A stretch of DNA of 23,035 nt from positions 1 through 23,035 of the forward strand of contig NZ_CVTB01000294.1 in NCBI RefSeq assembly GCF_001050015.1, read 5' to 3'. This document shows positions 9,436 to 17,480 of this stretch, one piece after another; position 1 is the first letter of the stretch; every line of letters begins with the position of its first letter. Below the pieces are notes generated by a model, which worked only from the letters and a program-made list of their open reading frames with translations, did not search any database and was not told the origin of the DNA. This DNA is from Mycolicibacterium malmesburyense. Lineage in GTDB: Bacteria; Actinomycetota; Actinomycetes; Mycobacteriales; Mycobacteriaceae. The translations under genes were made by a program, and so were the position numbers.

Positions 9436-9470
9436 ATTTTGGCGAGATCGCGATGACGATGCGCGATCGA

Positions 9471-9475
9471 GGAGG
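9471..9475 (+). promoter_or_regulatory. Shine-Dalgarno deciding the AveC-like start
   Basis: GGAGG lies 4 nt before the GTG at 9480. In-frame ATGs at 9453 and 9459 lack a comparable site, so GTG 9480 is the preferred start. Confidence 0.7.
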
Positions 9476-9479
9476 CGTC

Positions 9480-10640
9480 GTGAGCGAACTGTCGAACAAG
9501 CCGTCCACCGAGTCGTTGAGCACGGTCGGTCGGCTCGAGGAGCCGTCGCCGCGGCCCTCGCGCCGGGTCAAGATCTGGGCGACGGCGGGCGGGATAATCC
9601 TCGTCCTGCAGATCTACGTGTGGATCCGGTGGATCACCGGCCCCTATTTCACGCGTGTCGATCCCGGTCCGACGGACCCGCCGACCTTCATGAAGGTCGC
9701 GCTGATGATGTGGCAGATCGGCTCGCCGGTGCTGTTCCCGGTCGCCATCTGGTGGTTCATCATCCGACCGTGGCGCCGCGAACGACGGATCACGTTGGAC
9801 GGCATGATCATGGTGTCCACGGGCCTGTTCTTCTTCCAGGACCCGCTGTTGAACTACATCAACACGTGGTGCACCTACAACGCGTGGGCGTTCAACATGG
9901 GGTCGTGGGCACCCTACGTGCCCGGCTGGATGTCCCCGGAGAGACCGGGCGCGCAGGTGGCAGAACCGTTGGGCATCAACGTCTCCGGATACGCGTTCGG
10001 CGTCCTGCTGTGCACCATCCTGGGCTGCTGGGTGATGCGCAAGGCCCAGCAGCGCTGGCCCAACCTCGGCACGAAGGGCCTGATCGGCGTCGCATTCGCA
10101 TGGGGATTCGTCTTCGACTTCGTGATGGAGGGCCTGGTCCTGATGCCGCTGGGGATGTACACCTTCCCCGGCGCCATCCAGTCGCTGTCGATCAACGCGG
10201 GCACCTACTACCAGTGGCCGATCTACGAGGGCCTCATGTGGGGCGGCGTGCAGGCCGCGCTGTGCTGCCTGCGGTTCTTCACCGACGACCGCGGCCGCAC
10301 GGTCGTGGAGAAAGGACTCGACAACGTCCGCGGCGGATTCGCCAAGCAACAGTTCGTGCGCTTCCTGGCGATCTTCGCCGCGATCAGCGCGTCGTTCTTC
10401 GTCTTCTACATCATTCCCGCGCAGTTCATGGCGACCCATGCCGACCCGTGGCCCGAGGATGTGCAGAAGCGCTCCTACTTCACGTCGGGCCTCTGCGGTG
10501 ACGGCACCGACCGGCCGTGTCCCGATCCGTCGCTGCCGATCCCGACGAAACACTCGGGCTACATCAACTCCGACGGCGAACTCGTGCTTCCGGAGGGCGT
10601 GGAGATGCCGAGGATCGTGCCGCACGAACGGGGTGAATGA
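9480..10640 (+). CDS. AveC-like (spirocyclase AveC family) polytopic membrane protein
   Basis: This is a 386-residue integral membrane protein with about seven hydrophobic segments, near residues 31-53, 72-95, 107-128, 169-187, 199-226, 247-266 and 292-314. Conserved-looking polar patches lie between them: FFFQDPLLNYINTWCTYNA, FDFVMEG and YYQWPIYEGLMWGG. A cysteine-containing C-terminal tail follows (GLCGDGTDRPCPDP). From memory this matches the actinobacterial family named for AveC, which is involved in spiroketal formation in avermectin synthesis. Members in mycobacteria have no proven function. It starts at GTG 9480 after GGAGG. The next gene, a AAA+ ATPase, overlaps its 3' end by 8 nt, and a VWA gene follows that. 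The protein may therefore be a membrane enzyme that needs the ATPase/VWA pair for assembly or metal loading (inference). The family call is by pattern and not by alignment. Confidence 0.82.
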   Translation: MSELSNKPSTESLSTVGRLEEPSPRPSRRVKIWATAGGIILVLQIYVWIRWITGPYFTRVDPGPTDPPTFMKVALMMWQIGSPVLFPVAIWWFIIRPWRRERRITLDGMIMVSTGLFFFQDPLLNYINTWCTYNAWAFNMGSWAPYVPGWMSPERPGAQVAEPLGINVSGYAFGVLLCTILGCWVMRKAQQRWPNLGTKGLIGVAFAWGFVFDFVMEGLVLMPLGMYTFPGAIQSLSINAGTYYQWPIYEGLMWGGVQAALCCLRFFTDDRGRTVVEKGLDNVRGGFAKQQFVRFLAIFAAISASFFVFYIIPAQFMATHADPWPEDVQKRSYFTSGLCGDGTDRPCPDPSLPIPTKHSGYINSDGELVLPEGVEMPRIVPHERGE

Positions 10641-11463
10641 GTTGTCTACCAACAACCACTCCGCCACGATCGAAAGCCACTCGCGGGCACCGTTTTACCG
10701 ACCGGTCGGCGATGAGGTCGAGGTGTTCCGCGCCGCGGCGCGACGGGGCTCGCCTGTGTTGTTGAAGGGTCCCACCGGATGCGGTAAGACCCGCTTCGTC
10801 GAGGCGATGGCGCATGAATTGGGCCGCGAGCTGATCACCGTCGCCGGCCACGAGGACATGACCTCGGCGGACCTGGTGGGGCGGTTCTTGTTGAAGGGCG
10901 GTGAGACGGTCTGGGTCGACGGGCCGTTGACCAGAGCCGTTCGCACGGGCGCGATCTGCTACCTCGACGAGATCGTCGAGGCGCGCCAGGACACCACCGT
11001 CGTGATCCATCCACTGGCCGACCACCGCCGCGAGTTACCGGTCGACCGGCTCGGCACCACGCTGTCCGCGGCACCCGGGTTCCAACTGGTGATCTCGTAC
11101 AACCCCGGCTACCAGAGCGTGCTGAAGAACATCAAGGAGTCGACGCGCCAACGGTTCGTCGCGATCGAACTCGACTTTCCTCCGCCCGAGGTGGAGACCG
11201 AGATCGTCGCGCACGAGGCCGGAATCGACGCCGACACCGCACGCACACTGGTGACGATCGGCAACGCGATCCGCACCATCGACGGCTCGCCGCTGCGGGA
11301 GGCCTCCTCGACCCGGATGCTCATCCTGGCCGGTGGTCTGGCCGCCGAGGGCCTAGGCCTGCGCCGCGCGGTGCAGGCGGCGATCGTGGAGGCGCTGTCC
11401 GACGACCGCGACGTCGTGCGCGCGCTCGGCGAACTCGTCGACGCGCTCCTCCCCCAGCCGTGA
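10633..11463 (+). CDS. AAA+ ATPase of the MoxR/CbbQ/NorQ type
   Basis: This 276-residue single-domain AAA+ protein has Walker A GPTGCGKT at 46-53, Walker B ICYLDE at 108-113, a sensor-1 Asn in ISYNPG (N157) and Arg residues in ESTRQRF (about 172-174). This is the CbbQ/NirQ/NorQ branch of MoxR ATPases, which pair with VWA proteins to remodel or activate metalloenzymes such as nitric oxide reductase and Rubisco. The GTG at 10633 is chosen; it overlaps the AveC-like stop by 8 nt. A TTG at 10642 is an alternative. Longer forms in this frame only cross the upstream gene. The 3' end overlaps the VWA gene start by 4 nt (GTGA), so the three genes are translationally coupled. No NorB, Rubisco or other known client is nearby. 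The likely client is the AveC-like protein or an oxygenase of the cluster (inference). Confidence 0.93.
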   Translation: MNELSTNNHSATIESHSRAPFYRPVGDEVEVFRAAARRGSPVLLKGPTGCGKTRFVEAMAHELGRELITVAGHEDMTSADLVGRFLLKGGETVWVDGPLTRAVRTGAICYLDEIVEARQDTTVVIHPLADHRRELPVDRLGTTLSAAPGFQLVISYNPGYQSVLKNIKESTRQRFVAIELDFPPPEVETEIVAHEAGIDADTARTLVTIGNAIRTIDGSPLREASSTRMLILAGGLAAEGLGLRRAVQAAIVEALSDDRDVVRALGELVDALLPQP

Positions 11464-13145
11464 CTGCCTCCGGCGCACCGGATCTCGACCGGTTCCGGTA
11501 TCTGGCGACGTACCTTGCCGGCCGACCGGTCGAGATCGCCGCGGCGCCGGTCGCCCACACCAACGGCAAGGTCGTCTTCGTCACGGAGGACGCTTCACCC
11601 GAGCGGCACCGCCGCGAAGTGATGCTGCAGAGCGCACTCATCGGGGCGGGAAGCCTGCAGGCGTCGCTGATCCGGCCGCTACGCGCGCGTCCGGCACTCG
11701 CGCGTCGCTACCTGGCGGTCGAAGGACACCGCGTCCTGTCCGACCTCGCCGGTCGGCTACCGCTGGCGGCGGCGCTCGACCTCGGCAATCCGTACGGCAC
11801 CGCGTCTGCCGCAGAGTCGCTCGAAATCGCCCGCAGCCGAACGAGAATCGGCGACCCGCCCGACTGGTTCGGCGTCCTCAAGCCCTCGGCGCTGTTGGGC
11901 AGCGCCGCCGAAACGGGTGTCCGCGCGTCCGATGACGACCTGCGGTTCACCGTCGACCCGGCCGCCGTCCCGGTGGACGACGAGGAGAACGACGACGAGG
12001 AGGGGCCGTCGGAGGAGAGCAAGATCCTCAAGATGTTCGACAACCCGCTGTTCAACTCGAAGACGGTCGGGGACTTCCTGCGCAAACTGCTCGGCACCTC
12101 GGGGTCGTCGGGAAACAGCGCCGCCGGCGGGGACCCGCGGGCCGAGGCCGTGCGGCGCGTCCGTGCCGCGGGACCCAACGCCAGGCCGATGCCGACTCCG
12201 ATCCACTTCACCGACGACGACCGGCCGGGTGCCGCGGTCGGGGTGGGCGGGGCGCTGCATCCGGAATGGGACGTCTTCCGTCGCCAGTACCGGCCGGACT
12301 GGTGCCGGGTGATCGATTACCCGCTGACCGCACCCGCGGACGTGGCCGCCGGGACCGTCGCCCGCGACGAGGTCCTGCGCCGCCGCCTGGCGCGGATCGG
12401 CCTGGGCCCCAGGGTGTTGCGGCGCCGGCCTGATGGCGACGAGCTGGATATCGAGGCGCTCGTCGACCTGTCCGTCGACCTGCGCTCCGGCTACTCCCCG
12501 CCCGAGCACGTCTTCACCGAGCACCGCAAGATCGCCAGGAACCTCGGCGTGCTGATCCTGCTCGACGCGTCCGGTTCGGCGACCGACGCCGACCCGGAGG
12601 GGCTCGCGGTGCACGAGCACCAGCGGCGTGCGGCCGCCACACTGGCGGCGACGCTCGAGGAGCTCGGCGACCGGGTCGCGGTGTATGCGTTTCGGTCCCG
12701 CGGCCGCCACGCGGTTCACCTTCCCGCCATCAAGACGTTCGACCAGCGCTTCGGGGCGATCGGCCGGGCGCGGCTGAACGGCCTGCAACCGTCGAGCTAC
12801 ACCCGCCTCGGCGCGGCGATCCGCGGCGCCGGCGAAATTCTCAAGGCCGAGGCGGGCACCCCCAACAAGCTGCTGCTCGTGCTGTCCGACGGCCACCCGT
12901 ACGACGACGGTTACGAAGGCCGATACGCGGAGGCCGACGCGCACAAGGCCCTCGAGGAATTGCGCACGGACAGCGTTGCGTGCCTGTGCCTTTCGATCGG
13001 CTCTTCCGCCGGTGCCGATGCGCTCGACCGCGTGTTCGGTTCCGCCGCCCATGCCGGCGCCGACACGCTCGCCGAGCTCAGCCCGCGGATGGACGAGCTG
13101 TTCCTGGCGTCGCTGCGTGAGCTGGCGGCCCCCGCCCCGCGGTGA
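11460..13145 (+). CDS. VWA-domain protein of the CbbO/NorD type, partner of the AAA+ ATPase
   Basis: This 561-residue protein has a C-terminal von Willebrand A domain with a complete MIDAS: LLDASGS (D369, S371, S373), T448 in SSYTRLG and D477 in LVLSDGHPYDD. The N-terminal half (1-170) is helical. It is followed by an acidic low-complexity linker (DDEENDDEEGPSEE, about 173-186) and a charged middle region. The architecture is that of NorD/CbbO proteins, which recruit a CbbQ/NorQ ATPase hexamer to a target through the metal-binding VWA domain. It starts at GTG 11460 in the GTGA overlap with the ATPase. The stop is 33 bp from the stop of the convergent acyl-CoA dehydrogenase, and no clear terminator hairpin was seen between them. 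Its target is unknown. Confidence 0.92.
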   Translation: MTASGAPDLDRFRYLATYLAGRPVEIAAAPVAHTNGKVVFVTEDASPERHRREVMLQSALIGAGSLQASLIRPLRARPALARRYLAVEGHRVLSDLAGRLPLAAALDLGNPYGTASAAESLEIARSRTRIGDPPDWFGVLKPSALLGSAAETGVRASDDDLRFTVDPAAVPVDDEENDDEEGPSEESKILKMFDNPLFNSKTVGDFLRKLLGTSGSSGNSAAGGDPRAEAVRRVRAAGPNARPMPTPIHFTDDDRPGAAVGVGGALHPEWDVFRRQYRPDWCRVIDYPLTAPADVAAGTVARDEVLRRRLARIGLGPRVLRRRPDGDELDIEALVDLSVDLRSGYSPPEHVFTEHRKIARNLGVLILLDASGSATDADPEGLAVHEHQRRAAATLAATLEELGDRVAVYAFRSRGRHAVHLPAIKTFDQRFGAIGRARLNGLQPSSYTRLGAAIRGAGEILKAEAGTPNKLLLVLSDGHPYDDGYEGRYAEADAHKALEELRTDSVACLCLSIGSSAGADALDRVFGSAAHAGADTLAELSPRMDELFLASLRELAAPAPR

Positions 13146-13178
13146 GGTGAGCGCCCCCGTTTGTCCGGCGAAGAAAGA

Positions 13179-14354
13179 TCAGCGGGCAGGCAGGCCCAGC
13201 ACCCGCTGCGCGATGATGTTGCGCTGGATCTCGGACGCCCCGCCGGAGATGGTCCCGGCGTAGGAGCTGATGTAGCGGGTGAACCAATCGGCGGTGAAAA
13301 GCTCTGGGCTGTAAGGGTTGTACGGCGCCGTGAGCCCCGGGCTGCGCAAACCGTCGGCACCGGCGGCATCCAGCGCGTACCCGAGCGCCTTCTGTTCGGC
13401 TTCCGAACCGAACAGCTTCAACACCGAGATGCTGGGAATGTCGCGTTCGCCCCTGGCCGCCTGGCCCAGTGCGACGGAGCCCAGCAGGCGCAGCGCTTCG
13501 TAATCCATCGCGACCGTCGCGTAGCGGTCCCGGTTCACCGCGCCGACCGGGCGGAAATCCTCGAGCAGCTGGTCGAGGCGGTTGGCGAACGCCATCCACA
13601 TCATCGTCCGCTCGTGGCCCAGCGAGCCGTTGGCCACCCGCCATCCCTCGTGCAACGGGCCGACGAGGTTCTCGGCGGGCACCCGGACGCCGGCGAAGAA
13701 CACCTCGTTGAAGTCGAGGTTGTCGCGGTCGTACACCGAGGCGAACGGCCGGCGCTCGACTCCCGGGAGGTCGGTCGGGATCACCAGGGCGCTGATTCCC
13801 TTGTGCTTGGGCGCATCCGGATCGGTGCGCACGAACGCGAGGATGACATCGGCGTCGTGCGCGCCCGAGGTCCACACCTTCTGCCCGTCGACGACGAACT
13901 CGTCGCCGTCGCGCACCGCCCGCGTGGACAGTCCCGCCAGGTCTGAGCCGGCGCCGGGCTCACTCATACCGAGTGACGCGGTCATGTCGGCGCGCAGGAT
14001 CGGCACGGCCCACCGCTGCTTCTGGTCATCCGTGCCGAACGACAGCAGCGACGCGGCGATGATCCCCACACCCTGCGGATTGAAGGCGTGGTAGATGCGG
14101 CGCCGCGCCAACTCCTGCCGGTGCACGAACTGCTCGAGGACACCCGCGTTGCGGCCCCCGAACTCCGGCGGGTTTCCCGGCAGCAACCAGCCGTGGTCGA
14201 ACATCAGCCGCTGCCAGCGGCGCGCCCACTCCGGCACGTGGGCCGTCGAGCGCGAACGCTCCGCCGCCTCGGCCTCCGGAGGCAAGTGCTCGTCGAGGAA
14301 GGCGACGAACTCCGCGCGGAACGCCTCCACCTCGGCGTCGAAGGTGAGCTGCAC
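13179..14354 (-). CDS. Acyl-CoA dehydrogenase (FadE-like)
   Basis: This 391-residue flavoprotein of the acyl-CoA dehydrogenase family has LGMSEPGAGSDLAGL (about 128-142) and WTSGAHDADV for the flavin and substrate region, and SGGASEIQRNIIAQRVLGLP near the C-terminus. The position that is Glu in MCAD-type enzymes (the E of YEGTS) is Gly here. E248, in GSLGHERTMMW, lies where isovaleryl-CoA and long-chain dehydrogenases carry their catalytic base, so E248 is the likely base (inference). It would introduce an alpha,beta double bond into a CoA thioester and pass electrons to ETF. The start is GTG 14354, behind a G-rich stretch. The gene is divergent from an epimerase-like SDR, with an operator-like site in the 56-bp gap. 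It is alone on its strand, with no adjacent partner to suggest a heteromeric FadE. Confidence 0.94.
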   Translation of the reverse strand: MQLTFDAEVEAFRAEFVAFLDEHLPPEAEAAERSRSTAHVPEWARRWQRLMFDHGWLLPGNPPEFGGRNAGVLEQFVHRQELARRRIYHAFNPQGVGIIAASLLSFGTDDQKQRWAVPILRADMTASLGMSEPGAGSDLAGLSTRAVRDGDEFVVDGQKVWTSGAHDADVILAFVRTDPDAPKHKGISALVIPTDLPGVERRPFASVYDRDNLDFNEVFFAGVRVPAENLVGPLHEGWRVANGSLGHERTMMWMAFANRLDQLLEDFRPVGAVNRDRYATVAMDYEALRLLGSVALGQAARGERDIPSISVLKLFGSEAEQKALGYALDAAGADGLRSPGLTAPYNPYSPELFTADWFTRYISSYAGTISGGASEIQRNIIAQRVLGLPAR

Positions 14355-14365
14355 CCCGCCAACAT

Positions 14366-14381
14366 ATCAAGTACTTAACAT
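14366..14381. promoter_or_regulatory. Operator-like site between the acyl-CoA dehydrogenase and epimerase genes
   Basis: ATCAAGTACTTAACAT matches the site at 2620-2635 (ATCAAGTACTTGCGAT) at 13 of 16 positions, including 11 consecutive bases. It lies in the 56-bp gap between divergent starts (14354 and 14411), where it could overlap both promoters. Confidence 0.6.
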
Positions 14382-14410
14382 TTACGGCACGGTGCGCTAA
14401 GACTTTAGGG

Positions 14411-15325
14411 ATGCTCGACGGCGAGAAAATCCTCATCACCGGCGCCACAGGCAAGATCGCGTTTCCCATCGCCCGGGAGCTGGCGCGCCACAACGAGGTG
14501 TGGGGCGCCGCGCGGTTGCGCGAGCAGGCCGACCGTGACCGGCTGAGCGACGCGGGTGTCGTCCCGGTGGCGCTCGACATCGCCAACGGCGACTTCTCGG
14601 CGTTGCCCGACGATTTCACGTATGTCTTCCACGCCGCGGTCGATCCGGGCAGCGGGGATTGGACGCGGTGCCTCGAGACCAACGCGCAGCGTTCGGGCGA
14701 CCTGTTGCACCGGTACCGCCACGCGAAGGGTTTCGTGTTCTGTTCGACCGGGTCGATCTACGCCTATCAGGGTCAGCGGCCGTTGACCGAATTCGATCCG
14801 CCCGGGGTGCCGCTGCGGGCGAACTACAGCTTCTCCAAGGTCGCCGCCGAAGCCGTCTGCACGTGGGTCGCCAGGCAGTACGAGATTCCGCTGACGATCA
14901 TCAGGATCTGTTCCACCTACGGGCCCGAGGGTGGTGCCCCCGCCGACCGTCTGGACGCGATCCTGGCCCGCAGGCCGATTCGGCTGCATCCGGACCGGCC
15001 GAACAATTACAACCCGATCTACGAGGACGACTACGTCGCGTTGGGGATCAGGGCGATGGAGGCGGCGGACACGCCGCCGGTCGTGGTCAACTGGGCGGGC
15101 AGCGAGACGGTCAGCGTCGAGGAGTACTGCGTGTACCTGGGTGAGTTGGTGGGCGTGGAGCCCATCTTCGAGTACACACCCGACGCCCACACACCGTTGT
15201 GGCCCGACGTCACCCGCATGCACGAGGTGCTGGGCCGCACGACGATCGGTTGGCGTGACGGATTTCGCCGCATGGCCCAGGCACGCCACCCGGAAATCAA
15301 CCTGGCACAGCCGGATTCGGTGTAG
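14411..15325 (+). CDS. NAD(P)-dependent epimerase/dehydratase family protein (extended SDR)
   Basis: This 304-residue extended SDR has the Rossmann motif TGATGKIA near residues 10-17, a CSTGSIYAY segment carrying the Ser/Thr of the active site (about 112-115), and YSFSK with Y139 and K143. Later parts (IRICSTYGPEGG, NYNPIYEDDYVAL) are typical of sugar-nucleotide epimerase-like folds. The catabolic setting instead suggests a dehydrogenase or reductase acting on a pathway alcohol or ketone (inference). The ATG at 14411 follows a short AGGG. It heads a plus-strand operon with an EthD-like protein (11 bp away) and an LLM oxidoreductase, and shares a divergent operator-like site with the acyl-CoA dehydrogenase. 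Confidence 0.92.
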   Translation: MLDGEKILITGATGKIAFPIARELARHNEVWGAARLREQADRDRLSDAGVVPVALDIANGDFSALPDDFTYVFHAAVDPGSGDWTRCLETNAQRSGDLLHRYRHAKGFVFCSTGSIYAYQGQRPLTEFDPPGVPLRANYSFSKVAAEAVCTWVARQYEIPLTIIRICSTYGPEGGAPADRLDAILARRPIRLHPDRPNNYNPIYEDDYVALGIRAMEAADTPPVVVNWAGSETVSVEEYCVYLGELVGVEPIFEYTPDAHTPLWPDVTRMHEVLGRTTIGWRDGFRRMAQARHPEINLAQPDSV

Positions 15326-15336
15326 AGGAGGTGTCG

Positions 15337-16080
15337 ATGCAACTGCCGGGCCGACCGTCCGATGAGGTCCCCGAGGTGCTGGCCAACGGCGATGGGGACA
15401 TCACCACCTTGTTCGTCTCGATGGCGCGCCGCCACCCCGAGGGGGCCGATGCGGATTACCTGCGCTGGCACACCCTCGACCACCGACCCGAACAGCACCG
15501 GATGCCCGCGGTGCGCGCGTCGCTGCGACTGGTGTCCACGCCCGAGTGCCGCGCCGCGCGGGCTGCGAGCGAAAGTCCCTACGATGCGATCGATCACGTG
15601 ATGACGTATTTCTTCACCGGCGTCGCGGGAATGGAGCCGTTCCTCACACTGTCCAAGGCACTCGGTGACGCCGGCCGCAAGCTGCCCCTGCTGCCGCCCG
15701 TCGAACGCGGCGTGTACGACGTGACGCACCGGGCCGCCGCGGCACGGATCAAGGCCGGCGCCGCCGTGCTGCCGTGGTGGCCGAACCGCGGTGTGTACCT
15801 GCTGCTCGAAAACGGTACCGTCACGGTGGACGCACTGGTCGACGTCGACGGGGTGGGCGGCGCCTGGGCGGCGACGTCGCTGGCGGTCGAGGCGCGCCTC
15901 GCGAGTGCTCCTGCCGGACAAACGGTTACGTACTGCTTTCTCGACGACGACCCCGTCGCGGTCGCCGAGCGGCTGCGGCCGATCTTGCAGAGTCGATGGG
16001 AGGCGGACGGCGTCGAACCGCTCTTCGCCGCACCGTTTTACCCGGTCGTCCCCTACGAGTGGGACCGCTATGTGCCATGA
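15337..16080 (+). CDS. Protein of unknown function, possibly EthD-like / dimeric alpha-beta barrel
   Basis: No named family is recognised with confidence for this 247-residue soluble protein. The early segment ITTLFVSMARRHPEGADADY, followed by LRWHTLDHRPEQHRMP, resembles EthD/dimeric ferredoxin-like barrel proteins in its order: strand, helix with WHxxDHxPEH-like histidines, strand. A second weaker half follows (VTYCFLDDDPVAVAERLRPI). No signal peptide or membrane segment is seen. An AGGAGG at 15326-15331 lies 5 nt before the ATG at 15337, so this start is preferred over GTG 15331. The gene lies between the epimerase-like and LLM oxidoreductase genes (11 and 13 bp gaps), so it is probably a pathway enzyme or binding protein (inference). 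Confidence 0.86.
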   Translation: MQLPGRPSDEVPEVLANGDGDITTLFVSMARRHPEGADADYLRWHTLDHRPEQHRMPAVRASLRLVSTPECRAARAASESPYDAIDHVMTYFFTGVAGMEPFLTLSKALGDAGRKLPLLPPVERGVYDVTHRAAAARIKAGAAVLPWWPNRGVYLLLENGTVTVDALVDVDGVGGAWAATSLAVEARLASAPAGQTVTYCFLDDDPVAVAERLRPILQSRWEADGVEPLFAAPFYPVVPYEWDRYVP

Positions 16081-16093
16081 CACGGAGGTATGA

Positions 16094-17062
16094 ATGCGCG
16101 TCGGATTGATGGTCGGCTCCGACAAGGAGCGCCCCCGCGCCGAACGGCTGAGCGGACTGATCGACGACGTCAGAGCCGCGGAGGAACAGGGTTTCGCGTC
16201 CTTCTGGATGCCGCAGGTGCCCGGCTACCTCGACGCGATGACCGCGGTAACACTTCTCGGAAACGCCACCGACCGCATCGAGATCGGAACGGCGGTCGTG
16301 CCGATCCAGACCCGCCATCCGCTCATCATGGCCCAGCAGGCGCTGACCACCCAGATCGCCTGCGGCGGCCGATTCACCCTGGGAATCGGCCCGTCACACC
16401 ACTGGATCGTCTCCGACCAGCTCGGCCTGTCCTACGACAAACCCGCGAGGGTGGTGCGCGACTACCTCGAGGTACTCGACGCGGCGTTCCGCGGCCCGGG
16501 CACGACCGATGTCGACAACGACACCTACCGCGTGCACAGCCCCATCGACGTCACCGACGCCTTCACCGTGCCGGTGCTGGTTGCGGCGCTCGGTCCGGCG
16601 ATGCTGCGGATCGCGGGTGAGCGCACCGACGGAACCATCCTGTGGATGGCCGACGAACGCGCGATCGGCGACTACGTGGCGCCGCGCCTCACGGCAGCGG
16701 CGGAAGACGTCGGCCGCAACGGTGTTCGCATCGTCGCCGGTGTGCCCGTCGCGCTCTGCGCGGGTAACGAGGTCGACGATGCCCGCGCGTACGCCAGCGA
16801 GGTCCTGGGTCACGCCGACTTCTCCCCCAACTACGTCCGCCTGCTCGAACACGGCGACGCCGAGGACGTCGGCGACACGATGGCGGCGGGCGACGAGGCG
16901 ACGGTCGCCGCCCGCCTGCGCCGCTACCGCGATGCCGGCGTCACCGACCTGGCGGTGCGCGTGGTGCCACTCGGAGAGGACGCCGCTCAACGCCAGGCGT
17001 CGCGGACGCGCACTCAGGAGTTCGTCGGGTCGCTGATCTCCGAATTCGCCTCGGGCGCATAA
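16094..17062 (+). CDS. LLM-class oxidoreductase, probably F420-dependent
   Basis: This 322-residue luciferase-like monooxygenase-fold protein has the N-terminal strand VGLMVGSD, then GFASFWMPQV, RIEIGTAVVPIQTRHPLIMA and GRFTLGIGPSHHWIVSDQLG, and later the helix-strand pattern of a TIM barrel. Mycobacterial proteins of this type generally use cofactor F420 and not FMN, and act as dehydrogenases or reductases; the cofactor call is from family knowledge. GGAGG at 16084-16088 lies 5 nt before the ATG at 16094. It is the last gene of the epimerase-headed operon. Its 3' end overlaps the convergent VOC gene by 49 nt (17014-17062). Confidence 0.93.
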   Translation: MRVGLMVGSDKERPRAERLSGLIDDVRAAEEQGFASFWMPQVPGYLDAMTAVTLLGNATDRIEIGTAVVPIQTRHPLIMAQQALTTQIACGGRFTLGIGPSHHWIVSDQLGLSYDKPARVVRDYLEVLDAAFRGPGTTDVDNDTYRVHSPIDVTDAFTVPVLVAALGPAMLRIAGERTDGTILWMADERAIGDYVAPRLTAAAEDVGRNGVRIVAGVPVALCAGNEVDDARAYASEVLGHADFSPNYVRLLEHGDAEDVGDTMAAGDEATVAARLRRYRDAGVTDLAVRVVPLGEDAAQRQASRTRTQEFVGSLISEFASGA

Positions 17063-17460
17063 GCTCCCATGAACTCGATGGGCACGCCGCCCATCGTGCA
17101 GAAGAACAGGTCGACGCCCGGCACACCGGTGTCCAACATCGTGACGTCATCGGCGAACGCGCTCGCCCTGGCGCGGGTCTCGGCGAAGTCGGCGGCCATG
17201 AACGACAAGGCGGCCAGCCCCTCGGGCACCACGTCGCGGAGGTGTTCGGGAACGTCGAGCACTTCGATCAACCCCGCGTCGCCGGTGCCGAGCATGGTGA
17301 CCTCGGCCCCGTCCGACGGCGGCCAACCGAGGGTCTTCTGCAGCACCTCGCCGGGGACGTGCATCTGGAACTGCACCGCCATCCCCATCACCTCGGTCAG
17401 GAACGCGGTGAAGGTGTGCGCCGAATGGCTGCGCATCACGACGTGGTGAAGATTGGGCAT
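17014..17460 (-). CDS. VOC-fold (glyoxalase/dioxygenase-like) protein
   Basis: This 148-residue small protein matches the vicinal-oxygen-chelate pattern of paired beta-alpha-beta-beta-beta units. It opens with NLHHVVMRSHSAHTFTAFLT, then has GAEVTMLGTGDAGLIEVLD, LAALSFMAADFAET and FFCTMGGVPIEFMG, whose Glu is in the usual metal-ligand place. VOC proteins include lyases, epimerases and extradiol dioxygenases, and the specific activity cannot be told. The ATG at 17460 has an AAAGG-type site. A longer form in this frame would run back over the SDR remnant and the dyad near 17580, and is less likely. It is convergent with, and overlaps by 49 nt, the LLM oxidoreductase gene. Confidence 0.85.
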   Translation of the reverse strand: MPNLHHVVMRSHSAHTFTAFLTEVMGMAVQFQMHVPGEVLQKTLGWPPSDGAEVTMLGTGDAGLIEVLDVPEHLRDVVPEGLAALSFMAADFAETRARASAFADDVTMLDTGVPGVDLFFCTMGGVPIEFMGAYAPEANSEISDPTNS

Positions 17461-17480
17461 GTTCGGCCTTTCGTTTCTTG

